The notes beneath the pieces are model-generated. The model did not search any database, was not told where the DNA came from, and saw only the letters and a program-made list of their open reading frames with translations. The position numbers and the translations under genes are program-made. This document shows positions 32,841-40,459 of a stretch of DNA of 64,000 nucleotides, one piece after another (positions within the stretch are counted from its first letter, which is position 1; each line of letters starts with the position of its first letter). This DNA is from Ruminococcus flavefaciens ND2009 (GTDB lineage: Bacteria > Bacillota > Clostridia > Oscillospirales > Ruminococcaceae): positions 719,254 to 783,253 of the forward strand of contig NZ_KK211346.1 of NCBI RefSeq assembly GCF_000621785.1, read 5' to 3'.

Positions 32841-34295
32841 ATGTCAAACAGATATAATGGCAGAGATCATGACGACATACAAAATACAGACAATGAGGAT
32901 ACAGTGCTGCTTCCCAACGATTTAGAGGACTACGGCGCTCCAAAGTCGGACCTTCCTCCCCTGAGAAAGGTAAACCGCCGTCCGGCTGCCGGCTCTCAGC
33001 AGCCCACGGCTCAGCCTAAGTCTCCTCAGTATCAACAGAGTACAGGTGCTCCGCCTCAATTCCCGAAGACGGAGCAGCCGCCTCAGTTCCCTCATACCAC
33101 GCCGCCGCCTCCACAGCAGCAGTTCGACTACAGCGACCGCCGCTACTATGACTATGAAAGGCAGTCTCCTCAGGGCTACGGTACAAACACCACAGGCGGA
33201 GGCGGATATGCTCCCCCGCCGCCCCCGGCAGCTCCTGCTGCACCAGGACCTCAGCCCTCAGGCGGCAAGAAACCACCAGCTCCCCATCATGAGGAGGAAC
33301 CTCCAAAGAAAAAGAAGAAAAAACGCAGGCACAAGAGCCTTTTGGGAAAGATAATCCGCAGGATAGTACACATAATCCTCATACTTTTCCTGCTGCTCTT
33401 CGGAATATACTCATGTACCTCAGTGTGCCTGATTAAGCAGGTAAACAAGGTTCCCGAGGGTCACCGCAACCACTATGCAGACTCAGTTGGCAAGGGATAT
33501 GTTAAGAATATCCTCGTCATAGGCACCGACGGCAGAACTGCCGACGACCGCGGACGTTCCGACTCTATGATACTGGTCTCGCTGAACAGAAAGACCAACG
33601 AGATCATCATGACTTCATTCATGCGCGACAGCTATGTGGAGATCCCCGATAACGGCTGGAACAAACTGAACGCTGCCTACGCATTCGGCGGTCCCGAGCT
33701 GCTCATGGACACTATCGAGTACAACTTCGATGTCCGCATAGATGACTATGTTTCCGTGGACTTTGTCTCCTTCGTATCACTGGTCGACGCAGTTGGCGGC
33801 ATAGACCTTCAGGTCTCCGACGCAGAGGCAGAGGAGATAAACGTTATCCTCATATCCGAGGTAAACGAGCTGGTAGGCGATGACAGGAACTCCGACCTGC
33901 TCAGCGGCGGAGGAAGGCTTCACCTTAACGGAAAGCAGGCACTCTCCTACTCACGTATAAGAAAGGTGGGCAACAGCGACTTTGAACGCACCGAGCGCCA
34001 GCGCCGCGTAATGTCCCTCATTTTTGCAAAGATGAAGAGCTTCCGCCCCTCAATGTTCAAGAACCTGGCTTCCGATGTTATACCCGATGTTGCCACTAAT
34101 ATGTCAGGACTGAATATGTATCTGCTCTCTCTGAGAATGCCGCTGTGTGCACGTTACACCATAAAGCAGATCCAGATACCTGCCGACGGCACATTCCACG
34201 GAGAGGACGTTGACGTTGGAAACGTGCTCTGGATAGACGACCTCGACGCTAACCGCAATGTGATCGAGGATGAGGTCTTTGCGCAGTCCAAATAA
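32841..34295 (+). CDS. LytR-CpsA-Psr (LCP) family cell-wall glycopolymer ligase
   Basis: The 484-residue protein has a long cytoplasmic Pro/Gln-rich tail (about 25-150), a Lys/Arg cluster, one helix (about 170-195) and the outer LCP domain: KNILVIGTDGRT, GRSDSMILVSLNRKTNE, MTSFMRDSYVEIP, KLNAAYAFGG, VDAVGGIDL and ALSYSRIRKVGNSDFERT. The conserved Asp and Arg residues that bind the polyprenyl pyrophosphate are kept. LCP enzymes attach teichoic acids or capsule to peptidoglycan. The large proline-rich tail is unusual and could bind cytoplasmic partners. Confidence 0.93.
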   Translation: MSNRYNGRDHDDIQNTDNEDTVLLPNDLEDYGAPKSDLPPLRKVNRRPAAGSQQPTAQPKSPQYQQSTGAPPQFPKTEQPPQFPHTTPPPPQQQFDYSDRRYYDYERQSPQGYGTNTTGGGGYAPPPPPAAPAAPGPQPSGGKKPPAPHHEEEPPKKKKKKRRHKSLLGKIIRRIVHIILILFLLLFGIYSCTSVCLIKQVNKVPEGHRNHYADSVGKGYVKNILVIGTDGRTADDRGRSDSMILVSLNRKTNEIIMTSFMRDSYVEIPDNGWNKLNAAYAFGGPELLMDTIEYNFDVRIDDYVSVDFVSFVSLVDAVGGIDLQVSDAEAEEINVILISEVNELVGDDRNSDLLSGGGRLHLNGKQALSYSRIRKVGNSDFERTERQRRVMSLIFAKMKSFRPSMFKNLASDVIPDVATNMSGLNMYLLSLRMPLCARYTIKQIQIPADGTFHGEDVDVGNVLWIDDLDANRNVIEDEVFAQSK

Positions 34296-34334
34296 ATCAT
34301 GGCGCCGAAGCCATTAAGTCAGATACCCATACAT

Positions 34335-34374
34335 AAAATGCCCCTGAGTGCTGTAAAACACTCAGGGGCATTTT
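34335..34374. terminator. Strong bidirectional terminator between LCP and YhfC-like genes
   Basis: A perfect 16-bp stem AAAATGCCCCTGAGTG with its complement around an 8-base loop, with A and T runs on both sides, lies between convergent genes. It shares flanking bases with the hairpins at 14134 and 40206. Confidence 0.93.
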
Positions 34375-34441
34375 ATTTGCTATTTGCGGATACTATCCTA
34401 ATGGCAAAGCCGCTTCCTGATGGCTAAAGGCTAATGGCTTA

Positions 34442-35248
34442 TTATATGTCAAGCGGGTAAAGTATCTCGTCCACAACGCTTCTGCCGTCTATAATACGCC
34501 ATACTAAAGCTATGATAATTACACCTGTGATCATTCCCACTATACTCGTAATAAGCTGACTTCCGCTGAAAGACGACAACCAGCTTATGCAATTCAGTGC
34601 GTAATGGAGACCTATCGCCAACAACAGCCAGCGCTTTTTGAAGTTGGGCTCATACATTTTTTTGAATATGAGCAGCGAAAGTGCGATATGAAATCCGAAG
34701 TTGGTCATTATCTCCAATGAGCCCGCTATACCGGTTATAATTCCCTTATCCGCAAGCCTTTGAAGCTCCCGGAGGGTCTCCTCTGCTTTTTCGGGAGTCT
34801 TGCCGCTGATAAACGAGTTAATGCCGTCACTGTTGAGCCTGCTGCCGATACCGATGAGCTTAAATGTACCGACACCTCTCATCCAGCACTCCATGCCTGC
34901 GTGACCTATACCATAACAGACTGCGGCACCCGGTGACTTTATGTTGAAAAGCGGATACTTCATGGCAAGCCACCGTGCCGTCTCCTCGAATATACAGACA
35001 AGCTCCACAGCTGCCGCCTGCTTTACTGAAAACGGAGCTGAGAAAAAAGCTATCCACACCGTCAGGTCGCAGAGCTTTACGGCTATGAAGTACATAACCG
35101 CACCTGCTATAACAGGCAGCAGCCTTGCGGCTCCGAAGGCTTTCATGATGAAATAGGCGATGACAGGCAGGACCATATATATGACAGCCGTAAGCCAGTA
35201 CCCGAACATTGTCCCTCCCGAAAAAAATATATCTTCTGCATCAGTCAT
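34442..35248 (-). CDS. YhfC-family intramembrane metalloprotease-like protein
   Basis: I take the ATG at 35248 (GGGGGAG 8 bases upstream), giving 268 residues. About seven hydrophobic helices carry FEETARWLAM, YGIGHAGMECW, FGFHIALSLLIF and GLHYALNC. The order of EExxR, H-x-G-x-E and two later His motifs is that of YhfC/PrsW-like (CPBP-related) membrane proteases, with the Glu and His residues that should bind a metal or act in catalysis all present. Such enzymes cut membrane proteins such as anti-sigma factors. The substrate here is unknown. Confidence 0.82.
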   Translation of the reverse strand: MTDAEDIFFSGGTMFGYWLTAVIYMVLPVIAYFIMKAFGAARLLPVIAGAVMYFIAVKLCDLTVWIAFFSAPFSVKQAAAVELVCIFEETARWLAMKYPLFNIKSPGAAVCYGIGHAGMECWMRGVGTFKLIGIGSRLNSDGINSFISGKTPEKAEETLRELQRLADKGIITGIAGSLEIMTNFGFHIALSLLIFKKMYEPNFKKRWLLLAIGLHYALNCISWLSSFSGSQLITSIVGMITGVIIIALVWRIIDGRSVVDEILYPLDI

Positions 35249-35310
35249 CGACATCACTCCCCCAGTATAAGTATAATCCAATTATACAATGAACAGCAGT
35301 ACCTGTCAAC

Positions 35311-35340
35311 AAAAAAGCCATAGTACGCGTACTATGGCTT
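35311..35340 (-). terminator. Terminator of the aminotransferase gene
   Basis: AGCCATAGTACG and CGTACTATGGCT make a 24-base perfect palindrome followed on the minus strand by six T bases, 15 bases after the aminotransferase stop. Confidence 0.9.
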
Positions 35341-35354
35341 TGTATCATTTATTC

Positions 35355-36626
35355 TTATTCAGCAAGAAGCTTCTCGGCAGCTGCAATCTTTACGCAGATA
35401 ACGAAGAGCTCCATAGCCTTTGCCAGATCCTCTATAGTGGGATATGTAGGAGCAAGACGGATATTCTTGTCCTCGGGATCCACACCATAAGGGAAGGTAG
35501 CTCCTGCGCCTGTAAGTGTAACTCCTGCCTCTGCGCAGAGCTTTACTATCCTCTTTGCGCAGCCATTGGGAGCATTGAATGAGATGAAGTAGCCGCCCTC
35601 GGGAGTGGTCCACTCGCCGATACCGAGAGGAGCGATCTCCTTTTCGAGAACGTCGCATACAAGTCTGAACTTGGGAGCGATGATAGCCATGTGCTTCTTC
35701 ATGTGCTCAAGCATATTCTCGAAGGTGCCGAAGAACTTCACATGACGGAGCTGATTCATCTTGTCATAGCTGATGATGCTGATACCCAGGTATTTCTTCA
35801 GGTCCTCAACGTTCTCCTTGCTTGCGCCCATAACAGCAACGCCTGCACCGGGGAATGTGATCTTTGAAGTTGAACCGAATATGTAAACGATATTCTCGTT
35901 GCCGACCTTCTTTGCCTCATCGAGGATATTGAGTATGTACTTGGGCTTATCTGTAAGGTGGTGGATGCAGTAAGCGTTATCCCAGAAGATACGGAAGTCC
36001 TTTGCAGCAGGCTTGAGAGCGGCAAAGCGCTTTACTGTCTCGTCGCTGTATGAGATACCGTCGGGATTAGAATACTGAGGAACGCACCAGATTCCCTTTA
36101 CAGCCTCGTCCTTTACCAGCTCCTCTACCATGTCCATATCGGGACCTGTGGGAGTCATGGGGATATTTATCATCTCAACGCCGAAGAATTCGGTTACCTT
36201 GAAGTGTCTGTCATATCCGGGAACGGGACAGAGGAACTTGATCTTTCCGCACTGTGACCAGGGCTTGTTTCCGAGAACGCCCTTGTTGAAGGCACACTGT
36301 ACAGCGAAGAACATAGCGTTAAGGCTTGAGTTACCGAAGATGATGACCTGATCCTGAGGAACGCCTATCATATCGGAAAAGAGCTTCTTAGCCTCAGGGA
36401 TACCGTCAAGAACACCATAGTTGCGGACATCTGTGCCGCACTCGCTCATAAAGTTCCCGTCATCAAAGGATCTGAGCATATCAACGCTCAGCTGAAGCTG
36501 CTCTGTGCAGGGATTTCCTCTTGACATATTGAGGCAGAGCCCCTGACCCTTGAAGTCATTGTAGAGCTTTTCGTTCTCGCTCTTGAACGAGAGAAGCTGT
36601 TCCTTAGTCATCTGTGATAAATTCAT
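35355..36626 (-). CDS. Class I aminotransferase (aspartate aminotransferase-like, subgroup 1c)
   Basis: The ATG at 36626 is chosen (AGGTGAG 10 bases upstream; the GTG at 36641 abuts that site). The 423-residue PLP enzyme has LNMSRGNPCTEQLQLS, YGVLDGIPEAKKLF, CPVPGYDRHF, PQYSNPDGISYS, WDNAYCIHHL, the PLP-lysine motif FGSTSKITFPGAGV and IRLAPTYPTIEDL. It matches the distinct Asp_aminotransf family first described in actinobacteria and common in Clostridia. Substrate is probably aspartate or a related amino acid. It is transcribed alone from a promoter at 36690-36718. Confidence 0.9.
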   Translation of the reverse strand: MNLSQMTKEQLLSFKSENEKLYNDFKGQGLCLNMSRGNPCTEQLQLSVDMLRSFDDGNFMSECGTDVRNYGVLDGIPEAKKLFSDMIGVPQDQVIIFGNSSLNAMFFAVQCAFNKGVLGNKPWSQCGKIKFLCPVPGYDRHFKVTEFFGVEMINIPMTPTGPDMDMVEELVKDEAVKGIWCVPQYSNPDGISYSDETVKRFAALKPAAKDFRIFWDNAYCIHHLTDKPKYILNILDEAKKVGNENIVYIFGSTSKITFPGAGVAVMGASKENVEDLKKYLGISIISYDKMNQLRHVKFFGTFENMLEHMKKHMAIIAPKFRLVCDVLEKEIAPLGIGEWTTPEGGYFISFNAPNGCAKRIVKLCAEAGVTLTGAGATFPYGVDPEDKNIRLAPTYPTIEDLAKAMELFVICVKIAAAEKLLAE

Positions 36627-36689
36627 TATCGGTAATCTCACCTTTCAAATATTATAAGTGCAGTAAACCGCACAAAATCTCCACATAAC

Positions 36690-36718
36690 AGTATATCACA
36701 GCATAGTAGTATTTTCAA
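36690..36718 (-). promoter_or_regulatory. Promoter of the aminotransferase gene
   Basis: On the minus strand TTGAAA and TATACT are 17 bases apart, about 65 bases before the gene. The 331-base gap (36627-36957) also holds the divergent promoter at 36867-36895; the AT-rich bases between them show nothing else clear. Confidence 0.7.
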
Positions 36719-36866
36719 GAGACAATATAACAAATTATAATAAAGGAAAAACGGTTTTTTTGTGGTTTTCGGCACTATTCGGCTATATATAGCGGTATTC
36801 CTGTTTGGAATGGCGTTTTGAAGTTTTATGCCAATGTGAATATTACATGAAAAGCAGAAATAATCA

Positions 36867-36895
36867 TTGACTTTTATGGATATTTTGTATATAAT
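36867..36895 (+). promoter_or_regulatory. Promoter of the transglutaminase-dockerin gene
   Basis: TTGACT and TATAAT are 17 bases apart, 62 bases before the start codon. Confidence 0.7.
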
Positions 36896-36957
36896 AGAAG
36901 TATACAGAAATAATTTCAGGGGATGGGAATTAATTGCTTCAATTAGGAGGTATCTGT

Positions 36958-38532
36958 ATGAAAAAATTAATCTCATCGACGATCTCATTCATCACATCAG
37001 CCGCACTTCTTATGTGCGCAGGGTTCGGAGCAGCCGCCGCTGAAGGCGTATCTGAAAATACCTATACAGCCTCTGGCGAGGAGGAGCTGTTTCTGGGCGA
37101 GCTTGACACAAATTCACTCACGCTGCCTGAGTATCCTGCTGTTGAGTCCAATTACAAAAGCGGCTCATACAACTACAAGGATCAGATCGACACTAACAAT
37201 CTGGCGGTCTATAACGCCTTCGCAGAGCTTGACGGTCCAACAGTTTCTCCCATTACCATCAGGCTTCCCGAAACAGTTTCGGTAAAGCTTTCGGCACTGC
37301 CCAATTCCACACGCTTCACCGATGAGGACAACGAGGCGTATCAGCTGGCTGTATTCAGCGCCTGCAAGCCGGGTATCGACGCAGCTCTCTTTGACAGACC
37401 GGAGCTGTACTGGATCGAGCCTTCGGGTATCAACATCGCCCTCGGCAAAGATACCACCAGCTCTTCAAACTTCTGGACGGGAGAATACACACTGAAGATA
37501 CGCAGCCTCATTATAACTCCCGCTTACCTCAAGGGCTTTGAATCTCTTGACGAGGCGAAGGAGTACGGGGACAAGCTGACCGAAGGACTGGACAAGATCC
37601 CTGTTACAGGTGATACCCGTTATGAACAGCTGAAAAAGATACATGATTACATAGCACTGTTCACCTACTATGACACAGGCGCAAGATTCAGCAGCTCCTC
37701 TCTCGGTGCTGTAGTTGAACCGGGCGTTGTCTGCGAGGGCTATTCCGAAGCCTTCAAGCTCATGTGCGACAGGCTCAATATCCCGTGTATCTGCGTTTTC
37801 GGCAACCTCAATGAAGAGGGCAATACAGGTCATATGTGGAATTATGTAAAGATGGAGGACGATAACTGGTACGCTGTTGACGTTACCTGGGATGACACCG
37901 ACGGAAAGGGCGGCCGCGAGGTGAAGTATGATTACTTCCTCAAGGGCTCTGACAGCTTCTTCACCAACCATACTCCCGAAAATGACTACAACATCACACA
38001 CTTCACCTATCCCGACATCTCGGAGAGCAACTATGTGCTTACCGCTCCCATAGGCCCGGGAACAACGACAACAACTACTACAACTACTACCACCACTACA
38101 TCAACAACATCAAAGCCTACAACTACCACGACCACAACTACTACTTCAACAACATCAAAGCCTACAACAACTACCACTACATCGACCACTTCCAAGTCTA
38201 CAACTACTACCACTACTTCTACAACAACAACTTCCACCACCTCAAAGACTACCACAAGCTCCACAACAACAAAGAAGACTACCACCACTTCGCCCACATC
38301 TTCCACTACTTCGTTAACCACGACTACCACAACAACAGCTCCGCCTAAGCCTCTCAGAGGAGACCTTAACAATGATGGCGCGGTAAATGTAGCTGACCTT
38401 GTGTACTATCATCTTTACCTTAACGGAAAGGTGAAACTGACCCGATCCTGCGACCTTAACGGCGACAGTACGGAAGACGTTTTCGACCTGATCTCACTGA
38501 GAAAGATCCTTATAGAACCTATGTCGGATTGA
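36958..38532 (+). CDS. Secreted transglutaminase-like protein with Thr-rich linker and type I dockerin
   Basis: From ATG 36958 (AGGAGG site) the 524-residue protein has a signal peptide (about 1-29), an N-terminal region of about 180 residues not recognised, and a transglutaminase-like domain with Cys259 (GVVCEGYSEAF), His292 (GHMWNYV) and Asp308 (YAVDVTWDD), a complete triad. A linker of nearly only Thr, Ser, Lys and Pro runs over about 368-463. A dockerin ends it (about 467-520), with calcium loops DLNNDGAVNVAD and DLNGDSTEDVFD. It should be docked on a cellulosome or on the cell surface. Whether it is a protease, cross-linker or structural part is unknown. Confidence 0.87.
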   Translation: MKKLISSTISFITSAALLMCAGFGAAAAEGVSENTYTASGEEELFLGELDTNSLTLPEYPAVESNYKSGSYNYKDQIDTNNLAVYNAFAELDGPTVSPITIRLPETVSVKLSALPNSTRFTDEDNEAYQLAVFSACKPGIDAALFDRPELYWIEPSGINIALGKDTTSSSNFWTGEYTLKIRSLIITPAYLKGFESLDEAKEYGDKLTEGLDKIPVTGDTRYEQLKKIHDYIALFTYYDTGARFSSSSLGAVVEPGVVCEGYSEAFKLMCDRLNIPCICVFGNLNEEGNTGHMWNYVKMEDDNWYAVDVTWDDTDGKGGREVKYDYFLKGSDSFFTNHTPENDYNITHFTYPDISESNYVLTAPIGPGTTTTTTTTTTTTTSTTSKPTTTTTTTTTSTTSKPTTTTTTSTTSKSTTTTTTSTTTTSTTSKTTTSSTTTKKTTTTSPTSSTTSLTTTTTTTAPPKPLRGDLNNDGAVNVADLVYYHLYLNGKVKLTRSCDLNGDSTEDVFDLISLRKILIEPMSD

Positions 38533-38542
38533 TCCGAGAACC

Positions 38543-38570
38543 AAAGGCTCCGAGCCCTTCGGAGCCTTTT
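38543..38570 (+). terminator. Terminator of the transglutaminase-dockerin gene
   Basis: AAAGGCTCCGA and TCGGAGCCTTT pair over a short GCCCT loop and run into TTTTC, 10 bases after the stop codon. Confidence 0.88.
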
Positions 38571-38585
38571 CAATGCACACATATT

Positions 38586-38614
38586 TTGACAAAGACTCCC
38601 CTTCGTGTTATAAT
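38586..38614 (+). promoter_or_regulatory. Promoter of the FNT channel gene
   Basis: Perfect TTGACA and TATAAT are 17 bases apart, 56 bases before the gene. Confidence 0.8.
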
Positions 38615-38670
38615 GGTATAGTTACAGTTAGATATTTCTAACTATATTTTACCACGAAAGAAGTCTGTCA

Positions 38671-39300
38671 ATGAAAAAGATCCTCGATACATTCCTCAGA
38701 GCATTCGCAACAGGTATTGCTATCGCCATAGGCGGCACAGCTTACCTCTCCTGTGACAACAGATACCTCGGAGCCTTCCTGTTCGGTACGGGACTCTTCG
38801 TTATCCTCAGCTTCGGCTTCGATCTGTTCACGGGCAAGGTTGGATACGCTGTTGAAAACAAACCGTCTTACATATTCAGCCTTACAGTCATATGGCTGGG
38901 CAACTTCACAGGCACTGCGCTTTCTGCATTCCTGGTACTGAACACCCGTATCTGCTGCATCTCGGAAAAGGCAGCAGCCATGTGCGATACGAAGCTCAGC
39001 GACGCTCCTCTGAGCATATTCATACTGGCGATATTCTGCGGGCTGCTCATGTTCATCGCCGCCGACGGCTACAAGACAATAAGCAACAGTGTCGGTAAAA
39101 TACTTGCGGTATTTCTTCCCGTTGCGGTCTTTATCCTCAGCGGATTTGAGCACTGCGTCGCCAATATGTTCTACTTCACCCTTGCAGAAGCATGGAGCGG
39201 CAAGGCTCTGCTGTGGCTGCTGATAATGACTCTCGGAAACTCTGTGGGAGGTATCCTCATACCCATACTAAGAAAGGGCTTCATAAAAAATGAAGCATGA
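38671..39300 (+). CDS. Formate/nitrite transporter (FNT) family channel
   Basis: The 209-residue membrane protein has six predicted helices with ATGIAIAIGGTAYL, FGFDLFTGKVGYAV, WLGNFTGTAL and SGFEHCVANMFYF, where the central His matches the conserved pore histidine of FNT channels. It is shorter than FocA (about 280 residues), missing N-terminal and loop residues, as in several Firmicute members. The ion may be formate, a fermentation product, or another small anion such as nitrite or hydrosulfide. It is 6 bases from the next gene, likely co-transcribed. Confidence 0.87.
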   Translation: MKKILDTFLRAFATGIAIAIGGTAYLSCDNRYLGAFLFGTGLFVILSFGFDLFTGKVGYAVENKPSYIFSLTVIWLGNFTGTALSAFLVLNTRICCISEKAAAMCDTKLSDAPLSIFILAIFCGLLMFIAADGYKTISNSVGKILAVFLPVAVFILSGFEHCVANMFYFTLAEAWSGKALLWLLIMTLGNSVGGILIPILRKGFIKNEA

Positions 39301-39306
39301 TACACT

Positions 39307-40191
39307 ATGGATAATACGTCAAAAGCAAGTCCTGCCGCCTTTTTCATAAGGCTCATAAAGCGCTGGGCACTGATGTTTGTTGTTATATTCGGACTGATAA
39401 CAGGAGTGGACGCCGTGACCGCCCTTGCAGGCAGCAAGACCTCGGGCTCGGTGCCGTTTCGTCTTGTTTTCGCTGCAATTGCATCTGTTATCGTGAATAT
39501 CATCATCGCACTTTTTATCGCTCCCCGCCTAAACGGGAAGTACAGGACCTTCCGAAGTCTTGTGCTGCGTATCGCAGATGAGGGATATTCAGAGCCGCTC
39601 ATAAAAGAGATGGAGGAGCAGCTCAGTGTCTGTCTCGAAGACAAGGAGAATAACAAACTCTTTATCTCACAGTACGCTATGTTCCTAGGAGAAGCCTATC
39701 TCTCCCTTCACCGCTATGATGATGCCGAGGAGAAGCTGAAGCTCACCGACATGGAGTACATGGAAAAAGCTGCCGAAAACCGTGCGGACACAAATGCTCA
39801 ACAGAACATGATAATGTACCACGTTCTGCTGATACAGCTCAGTTCTGCGAGAAAGGACATCGAAAACACGGAATACTGGCTCAGGCACGGCGAGAAATAC
39901 TTCTCGCGTATGCGCGGGAAGAATGAATGGGTCGACTATTTTATAGATACTGCCTACTTTGAGTCCCTTATGGTACATGAACAGTACGAAAACGCATTGA
40001 AGCTGCTGAAAAAGTACGACGATGTGAAGTCCATAGCCTTCGGAATCGCCCTCGACAAGGCAAGATGCCTGAAGCGCATGGGCGATATGAACGAATCGGA
40101 GCGGTACTTCAACACCGCCTATGAGCTGGCAGCAAATGACTGGCGCAGGAAGACCGTGGAGCTTGAAAGAGACTCCGATGAAGATATATAA
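39307..40191 (+). CDS. Membrane-anchored TPR-like protein, unknown function
   Basis: The 294-residue protein has two N-terminal helices (about 20-42 and 52-74) and a soluble helical region (about 85-285) with degenerate tetratricopeptide units such as AMFLGEAYLSLHRYDDAEEKL and the later DKARCLKRMGDMNESERYF. The first helices place the repeats in the cytoplasm. Proteins of this plan usually act as scaffolds. It follows the FNT gene by 6 bases, but no role in transport can be shown. Confidence 0.75.
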   Translation: MDNTSKASPAAFFIRLIKRWALMFVVIFGLITGVDAVTALAGSKTSGSVPFRLVFAAIASVIVNIIIALFIAPRLNGKYRTFRSLVLRIADEGYSEPLIKEMEEQLSVCLEDKENNKLFISQYAMFLGEAYLSLHRYDDAEEKLKLTDMEYMEKAAENRADTNAQQNMIMYHVLLIQLSSARKDIENTEYWLRHGEKYFSRMRGKNEWVDYFIDTAYFESLMVHEQYENALKLLKKYDDVKSIAFGIALDKARCLKRMGDMNESERYFNTAYELAANDWRRKTVELERDSDEDI

Positions 40192-40205
40192 CCATACATA
40201 AGTTT

Positions 40206-40241
40206 TGCCCCGAAGCGTTTTACAGCGCTTCGGGGCATTTT
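40206..40241. terminator. Terminator after the TPR-like gene
   Basis: TGCCCCGAAGCG and its exact complement form a 12-bp stem with an 8-base loop, followed by TTTTCG on the plus strand. It is the third of the related hairpins with a CCATACATAAGTTTT left flank and lies beside the inverted-repeat element. Confidence 0.88.
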
Positions 40242-40252
40242 CGTTTGCTATT

Positions 40253-40435
40253 ATAAATCAAAATTTAGCTCCGCTAAATTTTGATTTAAGTTTAGAGTTG
40301 AGAGTTTAGAGTTGAAAGTTGTGGAGTCGCCTGCGGCGACAATATTTAAATATTGTGAGCGAAGCGAACACATTAACTCTCAACTCTCAACTTTCAACTA
40401 TCAACTTAGCGCATACGCGCTAAATTTTGATTTAT
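40253..40435. repeat. MITE-like element of 183 bp with 17-bp terminal inverted repeats
   Basis: The ends at 40253-40269 and 40419-40435 are perfect inverted copies (ATAAATCAAAATTTAGC). Inside each end lie purine-rich or pyrimidine-rich tandem motifs (AGAGTTGARAGTT-like on the left, the inverse on the right), and the centre holds a GTCGC-CTGCG-GCGAC hairpin and the palindrome AATATTTAAATATT. The whole can fold on itself. There is no gene inside. It is probably a non-autonomous mobile or REP-type repeat. Confidence 0.8.
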
Positions 40436-40459
40436 GTTATTAACATGACAGCATGGCAC

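Noticed and set aside
37465..38001. Minus-strand open frame of 178 codons
   Set aside because: Antisense to the transglutaminase domain, whose catalytic triad is intact; no independent signal.
38060..38345. Repetitive DNA that could suggest a CRISPR array or minisatellite
   Set aside because: It encodes the Thr-rich linker of the transglutaminase-dockerin protein in frame; units are ACN-type codons without constant repeats and unique spacers.
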